Shown in pieces: positions 19,965 to 31,153 of a stretch of DNA of 64,000 nucleotides. The stretch spans positions 52,191 to 116,190 of the forward strand of contig JABHXU010000015.1 of the NCBI GenBank assembly GCA_018657065.1. The letters are read 5' to 3'. Numbering within the stretch: position 1 is the stretch's first letter; every line of letters begins with the position of its first letter. The translations under genes and the position numbers were made by a program. The DNA is from an archaeon. Its GTDB lineage: Archaea > Nanobdellota > Nanobdellia > Woesearchaeales > GW2011-AR15. The notes under the pieces are model-generated. The model ran no database searches. It saw only the letters and a program-made list of their open reading frames with translations, and was not told the origin of the DNA.

Positions 19965-21742
19965 TGAGAACAAATACATGTGGTGAATTAAGATCAAAAG
20001 ATGTTGGAAATAAAGTAGAATTATGTGGGTGGACAAATAGTTATCGTGATCACGGTGGAGTTATATTCATAGATTTAAGAGATAAATATGGGTTAACACA
20101 AATTGTATTTGATCCAAGTCACGATAAAAAATCATACAAACTTGCAGATTCATTAAGGAGAGAATGGGTTATTAGAGTTGTAGGAAAAGTTAGATCAAGA
20201 GGAGATTTAGTTAATCCGAAATTAAAAACAGGCGAAATTGAAGTTTTAGCTGATAATCTTGAGATTTTAGGAAAAGCAAATACACCACCTTTAGAAATTG
20301 ATGATGAAAAAGTAGCTGGTGAAGATGTTAGACTAAAATATAGATATTTAGATCTAAGAAGACCTGTTATGCAAAAAAATTTAGTTAATAGACATAAAGC
20401 TATGAAAGCTGCAATGAACTTTTTAGATAAAGAAGGATTTATTCATGTTGAAACTCCTGTTCTTATGAAATCTACTCCAGAAGGAGCTAGAGATTATGTT
20501 GTGCCTAGTAGAGTAAATATGGGTAAATTTTATGCTTTACCTCAAAGTCCGCAATTATATAAACAACTTTTAATGGTTAGTGGAGTGGACAAATATTTTC
20601 AGTTTGCGAAATGTTTACGAGATGAAGATTTAAGATCTGATAGACAACCTGAACACACTCAAATTGATCTTGAAATGAGTTTTGTAAAAAGAGAAGATGT
20701 TTTTGAAGTTGTTGAGGGACTTATGGCATCTATGTGGAAGGAAGTTTTAGGTGTTAAAATTAAAACTCCATTCCCAAAATTAAGTTGGCATGATGCTATG
20801 AATAAATATGGATCAGATAAACCAGATTTAAGATTTGGTCTAGAATTTATGGATGTATCTGAATTAATGAAAGAATCAGATTTTAATGTTTATAAAGAAG
20901 TTATAAAAAGCAACGGTGTTGTTAAATGCTTAAAAGTTCCTAAAGGATCAGACGTTTATTCAAGAAAAGAAATTGATAAGTTAATTGAATTAGCAAAAAC
21001 ACATCATGCAAAAGGTCTTTCATGGATGAAAATTAAGAATGGAAAACCTGAAAGTTCTGTTACAAAATTCTTTAGTGATAAATTACTTGAAAAACTTGTA
21101 AAGCAAGTTGATGCTAAAGAAAATGATATATTATTATTTGTAGCTGATAAATTTGAAATTGCATGTAATGCTTTAGGTCAAGTTAGACTTGAAGTTGGTA
21201 AAAAAATGGATCTAATTAAAGATACATGGCAATTTGCTTGGATTATTGATTTTCCATTATTTGAATGGAATGAAGATGAACAAAAGTGGGATCCTATGCA
21301 TCATATGTTTTGTAGTCCTAGGGATGAATGGGTGGATAAATTAGAAAAAGATCCAGGTGCAGTTATTTGTAATCAGTATGATTTAACTCTTAATGGACTT
21401 GAACTTTGTTCAGGAAGTATAAGGATTACAGATACAGAACTTCAAAAAACAGTTATGAAAGTTGTTGGATTTCCTGAAGCTGAAGCAAAAAAAAGATTTG
21501 GATTTTTACTTGAAGCTTTTAAATATGGGGCACCTCCTCATGGTGGAGTTGGACTAGGATTTGATAGAATTGTTGCTTTAATGAATGGATATACAGATAT
21601 TAGAGAAGTTATAGCATTTCCAAAAAACAAACAAGCACAATGTCCTATGGATGGTTCTCCAAGTGATATTACAGAGAGACAAATGAAAGAATTACATATT
21701 AAACTTGATTTTGTAAAAAAGAAAGAGGTAAAAAAACAATGA
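19961..21742 (+). CDS. aspS: Aspartyl-tRNA synthetase, bacterial type with GAD domain
   Basis: About 593 aa; FRDEDLRSDRQPEHTQ-type motif 2, GAD-domain region, GLGFDRIVALMNG motif 3. Confidence 0.94.
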   Translation: MMRTNTCGELRSKDVGNKVELCGWTNSYRDHGGVIFIDLRDKYGLTQIVFDPSHDKKSYKLADSLRREWVIRVVGKVRSRGDLVNPKLKTGEIEVLADNLEILGKANTPPLEIDDEKVAGEDVRLKYRYLDLRRPVMQKNLVNRHKAMKAAMNFLDKEGFIHVETPVLMKSTPEGARDYVVPSRVNMGKFYALPQSPQLYKQLLMVSGVDKYFQFAKCLRDEDLRSDRQPEHTQIDLEMSFVKREDVFEVVEGLMASMWKEVLGVKIKTPFPKLSWHDAMNKYGSDKPDLRFGLEFMDVSELMKESDFNVYKEVIKSNGVVKCLKVPKGSDVYSRKEIDKLIELAKTHHAKGLSWMKIKNGKPESSVTKFFSDKLLEKLVKQVDAKENDILLFVADKFEIACNALGQVRLEVGKKMDLIKDTWQFAWIIDFPLFEWNEDEQKWDPMHHMFCSPRDEWVDKLEKDPGAVICNQYDLTLNGLELCSGSIRITDTELQKTVMKVVGFPEAEAKKRFGFLLEAFKYGAPPHGGVGLGFDRIVALMNGYTDIREVIAFPKNKQAQCPMDGSPSDITERQMKELHIKLDFVKKKEVKKQ

Positions 21743-21954
21743 AAGCGAGATTTATACCCAACTTATTTGGTGGATTATTACTGACTGCAGGTTTTATTTT
21801 TGTAGGCGCAGTTCTTTACGCACTTCCTGTTTGGTTAATTTGGAATTATTTAATGCCTAGATTATTTAATCTTCCAGTATTGTCTTTACTAGATGCATTC
21901 TTACTAAATCTTTTGACAGGGATATTATTTAGAGGGAAAGAGAAGAAGGATTAA
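21739..21954 (+). CDS. Small 2-TM protein coupled to aspS
   Basis: ATGA overlap with aspS; LPVWLIWNYLMPRLFNLP. Confidence 0.65.
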   Translation: MKARFIPNLFGGLLLTAGFIFVGAVLYALPVWLIWNYLMPRLFNLPVLSLLDAFLLNLLTGILFRGKEKKD

Positions 21955-21960
21955 ATAATT

Positions 21961-24900
21961 TTATTGGGCAGTTGCTACTGTTTTCAATTCATCAGGAATC
22001 AATATAACGTAGTTCATCTGTTGTCCGTTTTCTAGGACTTTATTTATTGTCATAGATTCTTCTGTAAAAATAATTTGAACATTTGAATAAGGATTTCCAT
22101 CAAATTTTGCACTGAGTGTGTCAATAAATCTTTCATCAGCTGGGCTTGGAGCAGGTTTAACTACATCAGTTAAAGATGGATGAGTGTGAGCAGTAGAATA
22201 ATATGGATGTTGGTAGTCTCTACCTCCTAACATTGCACAACTAGTTTCACTGCAATATGAAAATTTCGCAGATTCATCTCTTAAGCTTTGTTCTATCCAT
22301 CCAAAAGGATCTTCTTCCATTCCTGCAGCTTTTGCACCGTCCATAATTTCATCATAAGAATCTGGGTGAAAAAAATCTTCAGGAGTTTTTCCCATTCTAG
22401 CAAGTCTATCCGCTATTGGATCGCTTTTATCAAAAAGCATAGTATTGAATGCATTAAAATCATCCCATCCAGAGTCTGCTATTCTTATATGAACGTCCGC
22501 TGGAGTTCCGGATTCTAAGAGAGAGAAAACATGATCTCCCTCAAGGTTAAAATTTCTAGTTAATATTTGAGACCTAACTTCAGCACTTAAAGTGTTTTGT
22601 TTTGCAATTGTATTAGCGAAATGCTCCATCATTTCATCTGTAATAACTACAAAAGAACCATCGGGAAATTTCAAAACTGTTGCAGTATCACTAATTTTAT
22701 CAAGCATGCTTGCAGGTAATCCTGTAGGAAGATCATCCATTTTTGTACCTAATTCAAATATGGCATCAATTCCATGTCCATCTGCATAATTTAGAATATC
22801 AATATTTCTTCCACCATGACTTACACTAATAATTCTATAATTATCATCATTGAGCATGTTTGATGCTATTTCATCCATACTTAATCTTGTTACATCATCT
22901 ATTAAATTATCAGCCATGCCAAAACCAAATAATTGAAACATATCTTTTCCCACACCAACAAATGTTTGAGAAGCAATATCAGCAAAATTAAGAGCAGTTT
23001 TACCAAATCTAACTGCACCAGTTGAAGTTTTTGCAATAATCGCTTCGCCAGCAAGAGCATAACCTCCTAAAGTCATGGCAAGTGCTGCAGCAACTTCCAT
23101 TGTTGTATCAGGTATCATTTCAGCAACAAATGACGCAGCTTTCATTTTATCAAGCTCTGCTCTTCCTTCAATTGAAGCTGTAAACAAATTGATTAGTGTT
23201 TCATCATCAAATTTACCTAATAGTGGTGCTAGAGATCTAGGTACATTAAATATTTCATTTCCAATTTCAATATATTTATGTGTATATGTTGTTGAGCTAA
23301 AAACTCCACCATTGGTTCGACCAATAGTAGCTAAACTTCCTATTAACTCTTCATAGTTTTGTGCTGTGGCATCAACCATGTCAAGATGTATCATAAAACC
23401 TAATTTTTGTAATTCTAATTCCATAGATTTATCATATAAACCTGAGTCTAAATAACTCTGAGCAGCATTTCCAAGAAGATCCAATTTTGCATTATTTACA
23501 GCGGATTCATCTAATGTACGATCAAAGTTAGAATCTTTTACAAGAGGATAATAAATTTCACCAATTGTTACTCCTGTCATACCTTTTTCAATTGCATCAT
23601 CAATTAAATCAAGTCCTAAAGTATACTTAACTTCAGGAAGTTGTAAAGCTGCTGCTATATTTGGATCTTCACCAAATTCTTTGTTTATTTCAATTAAAGA
23701 TACGCCATTCATTCTTAAGGCATCAATAGTATCAAGACCCCTTAATGATTCTTGATAATCTCTTATTTCATCAAACATATCTTCTTCGTTTCCAAAACCC
23801 CATCTCTTGATGTCATCTGAGACAAGTCCACCAAAAAACATATCCAAATCTGATGCTTTATATGTACCACCTTCCATATCTACTCTATATGGACTATAAA
23901 TATATTCAATTATTCCATTGAGTTCATGAATTTGACTTTCAACAAAAAGTTCAGAACTCATAAGTTTTTGTTTATCTAAAAAGAAATCTTGCATGTCTTC
24001 TAAAGAGCAATCAGCAGTACTACAATAAGTATATGTGTCTCTCCAAGCGTTTTTTTGAAATTTTGTGTTTAAGTAACTATCAAAAATACCACTAACTGCA
24101 ACTTCTCTTTGTTCAAGAAGAACAGATGTTCCAGTACTAAAATATAAATTTTCTACATCAAGATCTTCGTCATTAAATTGATCATATCTAAATGATTCAT
24201 GATGCATCCAAACATTTTCTTCTGGGGTTTCTGGGACCTCTTCAAGGTGGTCTAACCATCTTAAAAGGTATTTTTCATAATCTTCTATTGAAATCATATT
24301 TCCACTATTTGGAGGCATTTCTAGAATTCCATCTTCATCATACTGTTTTAATGTATTTATTTGAAGATTAACTGCATTGATATCCATATTATGAACATTT
24401 AATCCTCCATTTCTATGTATTTCAAACATTTTATCTTCGAGTTGAAGAAATGGATTAAATTCATTGAATATTCTATCTGTAGATGAGAAGGGAGCATCAG
24501 GTGTTCCAAATACATGAATACCGTCGTATCTTCCTTCTCTATATATAGAATCAAGATACATCTCTGTGTTTCCATTAGACATAGATCCTAAATATCCTTC
24601 AGGAGGGTTATCTCCATAAAATTCAAATTCAATATCATGGAGGTTTTCATCAAGGTTAAGCATTAAATAATCGTATTCTAAATCATAATGATTACCTTCA
24701 GTAATAGGTCCATTTTTTCCATATGTTGCAGTAACATATCCTCTTGAAACTGCAGCGTCAGTTAGACTTCCATCATAATTAATATCTTCTCCCCAAAAGA
24801 CAAAACCATGAATCTGTCTAGCATCTAACTCTGAGTGAAGTGTTTCAAGGATGTCAGTTTCGCATTCCAAACAAAATTTAATTGGACCATCTGTAGATGG

Positions 24901-25716
24901 AGATGCACAATGTTCTTTTTCATCAACACAAACATAGCTTTTTTCACCTCGAAGTTCAATAGGTTTTGAGAAATCAATTTCACCAGCAGAGGTGAAAAAA
25001 CTACCATGACCATATATTTCATCATCATCAATAGTTAGATATGCATCATTAAATTGAATTTCACTATCTGCAAATTTAATATTTCCTTCACCTAAAACTT
25101 CAATTTCAACATTTCCAGTTTGAAGGTTTCCATCATTATTAACAATTAAATTATCAAAATTACCTGTAATTTCAACAGAATTTTCGCCTTTAAAAAATGA
25201 AAAACCATAATATGTTTCTTCTTCAAATTCATATTGTAAAAATCCAATTCCTTCGAATTCAGTTAATAAAGAGGCATCAACCGTTTTTCCATTATTTTCA
25301 ATTATACCTTCTTCTGAAATTGTAATACCTGAGGCTAAATCATCTGAAAAAGCAATAGTAAATCCTTCTTGAAGCCCAAACTTAGAGGTTAAAGCACTAG
25401 CTAATCTATCTGGTTTTTCAGAAAACATTGTAAGATCATTAAATCCATGTAAATTTTCACCTAATAATTCATCAGATAATTGATCTAGATTTTTCATAAC
25501 AATACTATCAGGGACTTGGCTTAAATCCTTGAGTGCTTCATTCCAACTAAAATAGCACTCAAAATCACATTCTCCTAGAGTACATGCTTCATAAGACTCA
25601 CAACTACATATTGGAGGATCACAAGAATCTTCTTCTTCTCCAGGAGGTAAATAAGCAATAATTGTTAAGTTGCATAGCAAAAAATAAATTAGAATTAAGA
25701 AAATACTCTTTTTCAT
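21961..25716 (-). CDS. Large secreted protein with C-terminal JAB/MPN-like motif
   Basis: Signal peptide; C-term AHTHPSLTDVVKPAPSPADERF (codons about 22135-22188) resembles JAMM HxH...SxxD; internal hydrophobic segment before C-terminal domain. Confidence 0.75.
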   Translation of the reverse strand: MKKSIFLILIYFLLCNLTIIAYLPPGEEEDSCDPPICSCESYEACTLGECDFECYFSWNEALKDLSQVPDSIVMKNLDQLSDELLGENLHGFNDLTMFSEKPDRLASALTSKFGLQEGFTIAFSDDLASGITISEEGIIENNGKTVDASLLTEFEGIGFLQYEFEEETYYGFSFFKGENSVEITGNFDNLIVNNDGNLQTGNVEIEVLGEGNIKFADSEIQFNDAYLTIDDDEIYGHGSFFTSAGEIDFSKPIELRGEKSYVCVDEKEHCASPSTDGPIKFCLECETDILETLHSELDARQIHGFVFWGEDINYDGSLTDAAVSRGYVTATYGKNGPITEGNHYDLEYDYLMLNLDENLHDIEFEFYGDNPPEGYLGSMSNGNTEMYLDSIYREGRYDGIHVFGTPDAPFSSTDRIFNEFNPFLQLEDKMFEIHRNGGLNVHNMDINAVNLQINTLKQYDEDGILEMPPNSGNMISIEDYEKYLLRWLDHLEEVPETPEENVWMHHESFRYDQFNDEDLDVENLYFSTGTSVLLEQREVAVSGIFDSYLNTKFQKNAWRDTYTYCSTADCSLEDMQDFFLDKQKLMSSELFVESQIHELNGIIEYIYSPYRVDMEGGTYKASDLDMFFGGLVSDDIKRWGFGNEEDMFDEIRDYQESLRGLDTIDALRMNGVSLIEINKEFGEDPNIAAALQLPEVKYTLGLDLIDDAIEKGMTGVTIGEIYYPLVKDSNFDRTLDESAVNNAKLDLLGNAAQSYLDSGLYDKSMELELQKLGFMIHLDMVDATAQNYEELIGSLATIGRTNGGVFSSTTYTHKYIEIGNEIFNVPRSLAPLLGKFDDETLINLFTASIEGRAELDKMKAASFVAEMIPDTTMEVAAALAMTLGGYALAGEAIIAKTSTGAVRFGKTALNFADIASQTFVGVGKDMFQLFGFGMADNLIDDVTRLSMDEIASNMLNDDNYRIISVSHGGRNIDILNYADGHGIDAIFELGTKMDDLPTGLPASMLDKISDTATVLKFPDGSFVVITDEMMEHFANTIAKQNTLSAEVRSQILTRNFNLEGDHVFSLLESGTPADVHIRIADSGWDDFNAFNTMLFDKSDPIADRLARMGKTPEDFFHPDSYDEIMDGAKAAGMEEDPFGWIEQSLRDESAKFSYCSETSCAMLGGRDYQHPYYSTAHTHPSLTDVVKPAPSPADERFIDTLSAKFDGNPYSNVQIIFTEESMTINKVLENGQQMNYVILIPDELKTVATAQ

Positions 25717-26453
25717 TTTTGCACCGCAAACATTAAAGCATATTGTCTAAACTCAATTTTTTCAGATTCAGGATCTGTTATTACATAAATGTCTAATTTA
25801 TTAGGTAGAGGTATTATTGAAATCAACACATCTTGATTTAAAATAAAGGTATAATCATATCTATCAGGATATTCTTCAACTAAATCTATTGCTTTTTTTG
25901 TAACATTCATCATATGACCTAGTCTAACATTATTTACAATTGTAAAATTATTTATTTCACTTTTAAAATTACTAACTTCAATTTGAAAAGGCATATCTAA
26001 GTGAAGTTGAACTTTATTTTCATTAATTTCTGCATCTGAATCAATTAATTCATATGTATATCTATCACCAAATTTTGTTGCGTCATTAATACATTTTTCA
26101 ATATGATCTTCAAAATACAATTCAATTTGTCTTTCTAAAAGACTATTTTGTGGAACCTTACTATGGTCATTGTAGTAATAGGGTAAAGAATAGTTAGCTT
26201 CCTCAAAAATATCACTTGGTAAATTATAATATCCTCCTTGCCTTCCTAAAAAAAAAAGACCTTCTTTTAATATTGTCTCTCCACAAGCTTTAACTAATGA
26301 TTTAATTCTTAGTCTATCACTATGGATTGATGCATATCCAGAAGGAAGTGTTATATCAATATTGCTTCTCCTTAAAACCGAAACAGCACCAATGATTGTG
26401 ATTATCACCAAACCAATGATAATAAAAATAGTAATTTGCCCTTTTGATTTCAT
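25713..26453 (-). CDS. Type IV pilin-like/class III signal peptide membrane protein
   Basis: MKSKGQITIFIIIGLVIITIIGAV N-terminus; ATGA overlap with 21961-25716. Confidence 0.7.
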   Translation of the reverse strand: MKSKGQITIFIIIGLVIITIIGAVSVLRRSNIDITLPSGYASIHSDRLRIKSLVKACGETILKEGLFFLGRQGGYYNLPSDIFEEANYSLPYYYNDHSKVPQNSLLERQIELYFEDHIEKCINDATKFGDRYTYELIDSDAEINENKVQLHLDMPFQIEVSNFKSEINNFTIVNNVRLGHMMNVTKKAIDLVEEYPDRYDYTFILNQDVLISIIPLPNKLDIYVITDPESEKIEFRQYALMFAVQK

Positions 26454-26536
26454 ATATTACTCTTTATTATATTTCATATAAATATTTTTCTTAACAAACC
26501 AAATAATTTTTATACTTTATTTCTTTATTTTTATTT

Positions 26537-27484
26537 ATGATAGAAGTTTACTACTTTGATAAAGCTAAAGATCAAATTAAAAAGTCATCAATTGATAATT
26601 TATCTAAAGAAATAAATTGGATTAGAGTTGTTGATTTAAATGAAGAAAAAATAAACATTTTATCTAAATATTTGGATATACCTAATGAAGAACTTAGAGA
26701 AACACTTGAAGAAGAAGAACGTCCTAAAATATCAGTAAAAAAATATTTAGAAATTATTTATAGAGCACCATATTATATTGATGATGAACTTGAAACACTT
26801 CCTATTTACTTTTATTTATTTCATGATAAAATTGTTACAATAGAAAAAAAACCATTGAAGATTATTGATTTAATTTCACAAAAAATGGAATTAAATAAAA
26901 CAAAATTTCTGTTTAAAAAAGGTCTTCCTTATTTTATTTATTATATAATTGATAAAATAAATGATGATTTTTTATCAAGGATAGATAAAATTGGCGCTAA
27001 AATGGATATTTATGAAAATTTTTCTAAAAAAGAAATGACTGTTAAAGATGTTGAGAAAATTTATGATCAAAGTGTTGCCTTAAGTTTTTTTAATCAGGCG
27101 TTACTTGCTAATTTAGAAGTATTAAACACTTTGAAAAAAGGATATTTTAGAGCAATTCCTAAAAAAGATAATTCACTTTTTGAAGAAGCATATTATGATG
27201 TTCTACAAATTATTGATACTGAGAAAATTCAAAGAGAATCTGTTGCAAATTTAATTAATGTTCATTCAATTATTACATCAACTAGGCTAAATGAATTTAT
27301 GAAACGATTGACAGTAATTGCACTAATTATGGCTGTCCCTACAATGCTCTCAGGATTATATGGTATGAATTTTATTCATATTCCTTTTAGAGATCATCCT
27401 TACGGGTTTTATATAACAACTGTAATGATTTTTATTTTTACATATAGTGTTTATTATTTTTTAACTAAAAGAGAATTACTATGA
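26537..27484 (+). CDS. corA: CorA-like Mg2+/Co2+ transporter
   Basis: Two C-terminal TMs with YGMNF motif. Confidence 0.92.
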   Translation: MIEVYYFDKAKDQIKKSSIDNLSKEINWIRVVDLNEEKINILSKYLDIPNEELRETLEEEERPKISVKKYLEIIYRAPYYIDDELETLPIYFYLFHDKIVTIEKKPLKIIDLISQKMELNKTKFLFKKGLPYFIYYIIDKINDDFLSRIDKIGAKMDIYENFSKKEMTVKDVEKIYDQSVALSFFNQALLANLEVLNTLKKGYFRAIPKKDNSLFEEAYYDVLQIIDTEKIQRESVANLINVHSIITSTRLNEFMKRLTVIALIMAVPTMLSGLYGMNFIHIPFRDHPYGFYITTVMIFIFTYSVYYFLTKRELL

Positions 27485-28056
27485 TAACTACATATTTGTT
27501 TGATTTAGATGACACAATTGTTGATTCAACAATTTATACAAGAATGTATCATAAATTAATTGATGAATTACTTAATAGTTTAAAAATATCAAAGATTGAA
27601 CTCCAACAAGCAATTACAAAACTAAAAAATGAAACAGGAGAACAAAAAATTGATACCTTTGATTTATGTAAAAGTTTAGGTGCAACAGATATTTATTACA
27701 AAGTTTTAGAACGACATATAAAACATACTTATACTTTAAAATATAAAGAAATACCTTCTATTTTTAAAAAAATTAAAGAATCAAATAAAATAATAGGAAT
27801 CGTTACACAATCACAGGTTAAAACAGCAGAACTTTTTTTAAAAAGATTTAGACTTTTTTCATATATTGATTTTATTCAGTCAGGAAAAAAAGAAAATTTA
27901 GTTTTTTGGATGAATTTAGAAAAAAAACATGATTTAAAAAAAGAAAATTGTTTGATGATTGATGATAGTGATGATGTTTTAGAAATTGCTAAGCGTGTAG
28001 GTTACAACATTTTAAATGTTAAAAATTTAGATGATTTAAGTAAGTTTGATTATTAA
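27481..28056 (+). CDS. HAD-superfamily hydrolase
   Basis: FDLDDTIVDS, GIVTQS, MIDDSDDVLEIAKRVG. Confidence 0.9.
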   Translation: MITTYLFDLDDTIVDSTIYTRMYHKLIDELLNSLKISKIELQQAITKLKNETGEQKIDTFDLCKSLGATDIYYKVLERHIKHTYTLKYKEIPSIFKKIKESNKIIGIVTQSQVKTAELFLKRFRLFSYIDFIQSGKKENLVFWMNLEKKHDLKKENCLMIDDSDDVLEIAKRVGYNILNVKNLDDLSKFDY

Positions 28057-28083
28057 AAATTATTCCCTATTTTATTATTTTTT

Positions 28084-28119
28084 CTCAGTAAGATTAAATT
28101 ATTTTGCTAGCTTACTGAG
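28084..28119. promoter_or_regulatory. Palindrome CTCAGTAAG-N18-CTTACTGAG upstream of gat operon
   Basis: Perfect 9-bp arms followed by ATTTTAAAC TATA-like sequence. Confidence 0.5.
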
Positions 28120-28186
28120 GATTTTAAACTTAAATGTGGACTTTTCTAAGTAAATTATTTAAGCGAAAGATTAATACAATATTACA

Positions 28187-28471
28187 ATGAAAATAGACAA
28201 AGAATTAATTACTCACGTTGCAAAAGTTTCTAGACTTAATTTAACAAAAAAAGAAACAGATGAATTTTTGCCACAATTAAAAGAAATATTAAATGCTTTT
28301 AGTGAAATCCAAGAAGTTGAGACTAAAAACACTAAACCAAGTTATCATAGTGTTGAATTAAAAAATGCACTCAGAGAGGACATTCCTGGAAAATGCTTAG
28401 ATGTTAAAACTGCTTTAAAAAATACTAAAAATAAAAAAGATAATTATTTTGTTGGACCCAGAGTGATATGA
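28187..28471 (+). CDS. gatC: Asp/Glu-tRNA amidotransferase subunit C
   Basis: HVAKVSRLNLTKKETDEFLPQLKEIL, LREDIPG. Confidence 0.92.
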   Translation: MKIDKELITHVAKVSRLNLTKKETDEFLPQLKEILNAFSEIQEVETKNTKPSYHSVELKNALREDIPGKCLDVKTALKNTKNKKDNYFVGPRVI

Positions 28472-29193
28472 TTAGGATGGTAAAAAAAATCAAATATGAT
28501 TACATAAGTTTCTCAGTTAGAATTATTGTTATGTTGTTTGTTTTTGGAATGCTTTATAATGCTTATCAAGATCATTTAGATTTTAACGATAGATTAAAAA
28601 AAATCAATCCAGAATTTGAACCCAAAGGACTTGATTGGTTTTCAGTTTTTATTTTTGGAATTATGGGATTTCCAGCATTAGTTTTTATTATTGTAGATTT
28701 AAAAGATAGAAATTCAATTAAGAAAACAAATAGTTATTTGGATAAATTTTCTAAATCGCTTGGTTTTAGAAAGGAATTAAATACATTTCAACAAATACTT
28801 AAACCTAAAAAATACATGTTAAAAGGTCATTATAAAAGTTATGAAGTAACCTTGTCAGCTTTTGAAGGAAATGCAACTTACTTACCTGTTAAATTTTCAA
28901 AGTTTTATTTTATGATTATGATGAAGTCAGGTCAAGGATTTATTGAAACTATATCTTTATGGCAAGATGAAAAAGGAATTAATACAAAAAGAATTTATCA
29001 ATTAAAATCAGGTCAACAACCTTCTAAAGATAATGAAAAGGTATATGATTTTTCTGGTTTAAATCAATTACCAAAAAATTGCTCATTGCAATTTGCAAGA
29101 GATGGTTATATTATTTATACAGATGAGCTTGATATTTTTAAATTAAAAAATATATTGGAATTATCTACTGAATATGCTAAGAGGATAAAATGA
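28468..29193 (+). CDS. Membrane protein, unknown
   Basis: 2 N-terminal TMs; ATGA overlaps on both sides. Confidence 0.75.
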   Translation: MIRMVKKIKYDYISFSVRIIVMLFVFGMLYNAYQDHLDFNDRLKKINPEFEPKGLDWFSVFIFGIMGFPALVFIIVDLKDRNSIKKTNSYLDKFSKSLGFRKELNTFQQILKPKKYMLKGHYKSYEVTLSAFEGNATYLPVKFSKFYFMIMMKSGQGFIETISLWQDEKGINTKRIYQLKSGQQPSKDNEKVYDFSGLNQLPKNCSLQFARDGYIIYTDELDIFKLKNILELSTEYAKRIK

Positions 29194-29786
29194 AAAAAAA
29201 GAAAATAGATAAAGGAAAAATAATCGCTATAGGAATATTGACTATTGCATTTATATATTTTTTAGTATCATTTTTAAATAATGTTATGGGTGATAAAATG
29301 AAAACAGTTGTTATGCAAACAAATAAAGGAGAAATTGAAATAGAACTATATGAGGATAAAGCACCAATCTCAGTTGAGAATTTTTTATTGTACGTTGAAT
29401 CTGGATTTTTTGAAGGAACAATTTTTCATCGAGTAATACCTGGATTTATGGTTCAATGTGGTGGATTTACTGAAGGTTTAGATAAAAAAGAAACTAGAGA
29501 ACCAATAAAAAATGAAGCAGATAATGGTTTAAAAAATGAAAAATATACTTTAGCTATGGCTAGAACAAGTGAAGTTGATAGTGCAACATCTCAATTTTTT
29601 ATTAACACAGCAAATAATGATTTTTTGGATAATGGAATTAGAGATTTTGGATACGCAGTATTTGGAAAAGTAGTATCTGGACAAGGAATTGTTGATGAAA
29701 TAGAAAACGTGAAAACTACAACAAAAGGACCATATCAAAATGTTCCAGTAGAACCTATATTAATTACAAAAGTGTTTGTTAAATGA
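29190..29786 (+). CDS. Membrane-anchored cyclophilin-type peptidyl-prolyl isomerase
   Basis: [35 protein letters not shown]-terminal TM. Confidence 0.93.
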   Translation: MKKKKIDKGKIIAIGILTIAFIYFLVSFLNNVMGDKMKTVVMQTNKGEIEIELYEDKAPISVENFLLYVESGFFEGTIFHRVIPGFMVQCGGFTEGLDKKETREPIKNEADNGLKNEKYTLAMARTSEVDSATSQFFINTANNDFLDNGIRDFGYAVFGKVVSGQGIVDEIENVKTTTKGPYQNVPVEPILITKVFVK

Positions 29787-31153
29787 ATAGCATAGATTAT
29801 ATTAAACTCGCAAAAAAAGGAGAGATTGATGTAATTAAGAATACAAAAGAAACAATAAATGAAATTAAAAAAATTGACAAAGACTATAATTATTTTTTAA
29901 TCTTAGATGATAAATTAGATAAAAAAACTACAAAATTGAAAAAAGGAAAGTTATATGGTTTACCAATTTCAATTAAAGATTGTCTATGTGTTAAAGACAT
30001 GGAAAGTAAAGCAGGTTCTAAAATATTAGAAGGATATGATCCTGTATTTGATTCTACTGTTGTAAAAAAAATTAGAGATGAAGGTGGACTAATTGCAGGT
30101 AAAACCTCTCAAGATGTGTTTGGTTTTGGTTCATTTAATACTAATGTAGGAATTGGATACAAAATTCCAAAAAATCCTTTTGATAAAAATAGAGCTACAG
30201 GAGGTAGTAGTGGTGGGGCTGCAGGAATAACTCAAAAATTAAGTAAACCTCATATTGCGATTTCTGAAAGTACAGGAGGAAGTATTGCTTGTCCTGCATC
30301 ATATTGTGGTGTGTATGGTTTTACACCAACATATGGATTAGTTTCAAGATACGGACTTTTAGATTATGCAAACAGTATGGATAAGATTGGAATTATGGCA
30401 AAAGATATTGAAGATGTTGCTTTGATGCTTCAAGTTATTGCAGGTCATGATGATAAAGATTCTACTTCCTCTAATGTAAAAATTCATAATTATACAAAAC
30501 AAGAAAAAAGTAAATTTAAAGTTGCAGTAATTAAAGAATCAATTGGAAAGGGAGTAGAAAAAGAAGTTATTGATAATCTTAAAGAGAAATTAGGAGATAT
30601 AAAATATGATCTTGTATCACTTCCTCTTACTTTTAAATATAGTATTCAAACATATTATCTAATTTCAATGTCAGAAGCATCAACTAATTTAGCAAAATTA
30701 TGTGGTATGAGATATGGGCAACATGGTAAGTTAGAGGAAGAGTTTAATGAATATTTTTCAAAAGTTAGAAGTAAGTATTTTTCCAAAGAAGCTAAAAGAA
30801 GGATAATTCTAGGAACCTTTGCAAGAATGTCAGGATATAGAGATGCATTTTATATAAAAGCGTTGAAAGTTAGAACAAAAATTATTGAAGAGTATAAAAA
30901 ATTATTTTCAAAATATGATTTACTTGTCACACCAACAATGCCTAACATAGCTCCTAAATTTTCTGAAATAAATAAAATGACTCCACTTCAAAATTATATG
31001 ATGGATATAATGACTGCAGGACCAAATTTAGCAGGCTTTCCACATTTATCAATACCTTCTGGTTTTTCTAATGAAATGCCAACAGGATTAATGATTGTTG
31101 CGAATCATTTTAATGAAAAAAATATGATTGATTTTGCGAGAGAAATAAAATGA
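29783..31153 (+). CDS. gatA: Asp/Glu-tRNA amidotransferase subunit A
   Basis: [41 protein letters not shown]. Confidence 0.95.
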   Translation: MNSIDYIKLAKKGEIDVIKNTKETINEIKKIDKDYNYFLILDDKLDKKTTKLKKGKLYGLPISIKDCLCVKDMESKAGSKILEGYDPVFDSTVVKKIRDEGGLIAGKTSQDVFGFGSFNTNVGIGYKIPKNPFDKNRATGGSSGGAAGITQKLSKPHIAISESTGGSIACPASYCGVYGFTPTYGLVSRYGLLDYANSMDKIGIMAKDIEDVALMLQVIAGHDDKDSTSSNVKIHNYTKQEKSKFKVAVIKESIGKGVEKEVIDNLKEKLGDIKYDLVSLPLTFKYSIQTYYLISMSEASTNLAKLCGMRYGQHGKLEEEFNEYFSKVRSKYFSKEAKRRIILGTFARMSGYRDAFYIKALKVRTKIIEEYKKLFSKYDLLVTPTMPNIAPKFSEINKMTPLQNYMMDIMTAGPNLAGFPHLSIPSGFSNEMPTGLMIVANHFNEKNMIDFAREIK

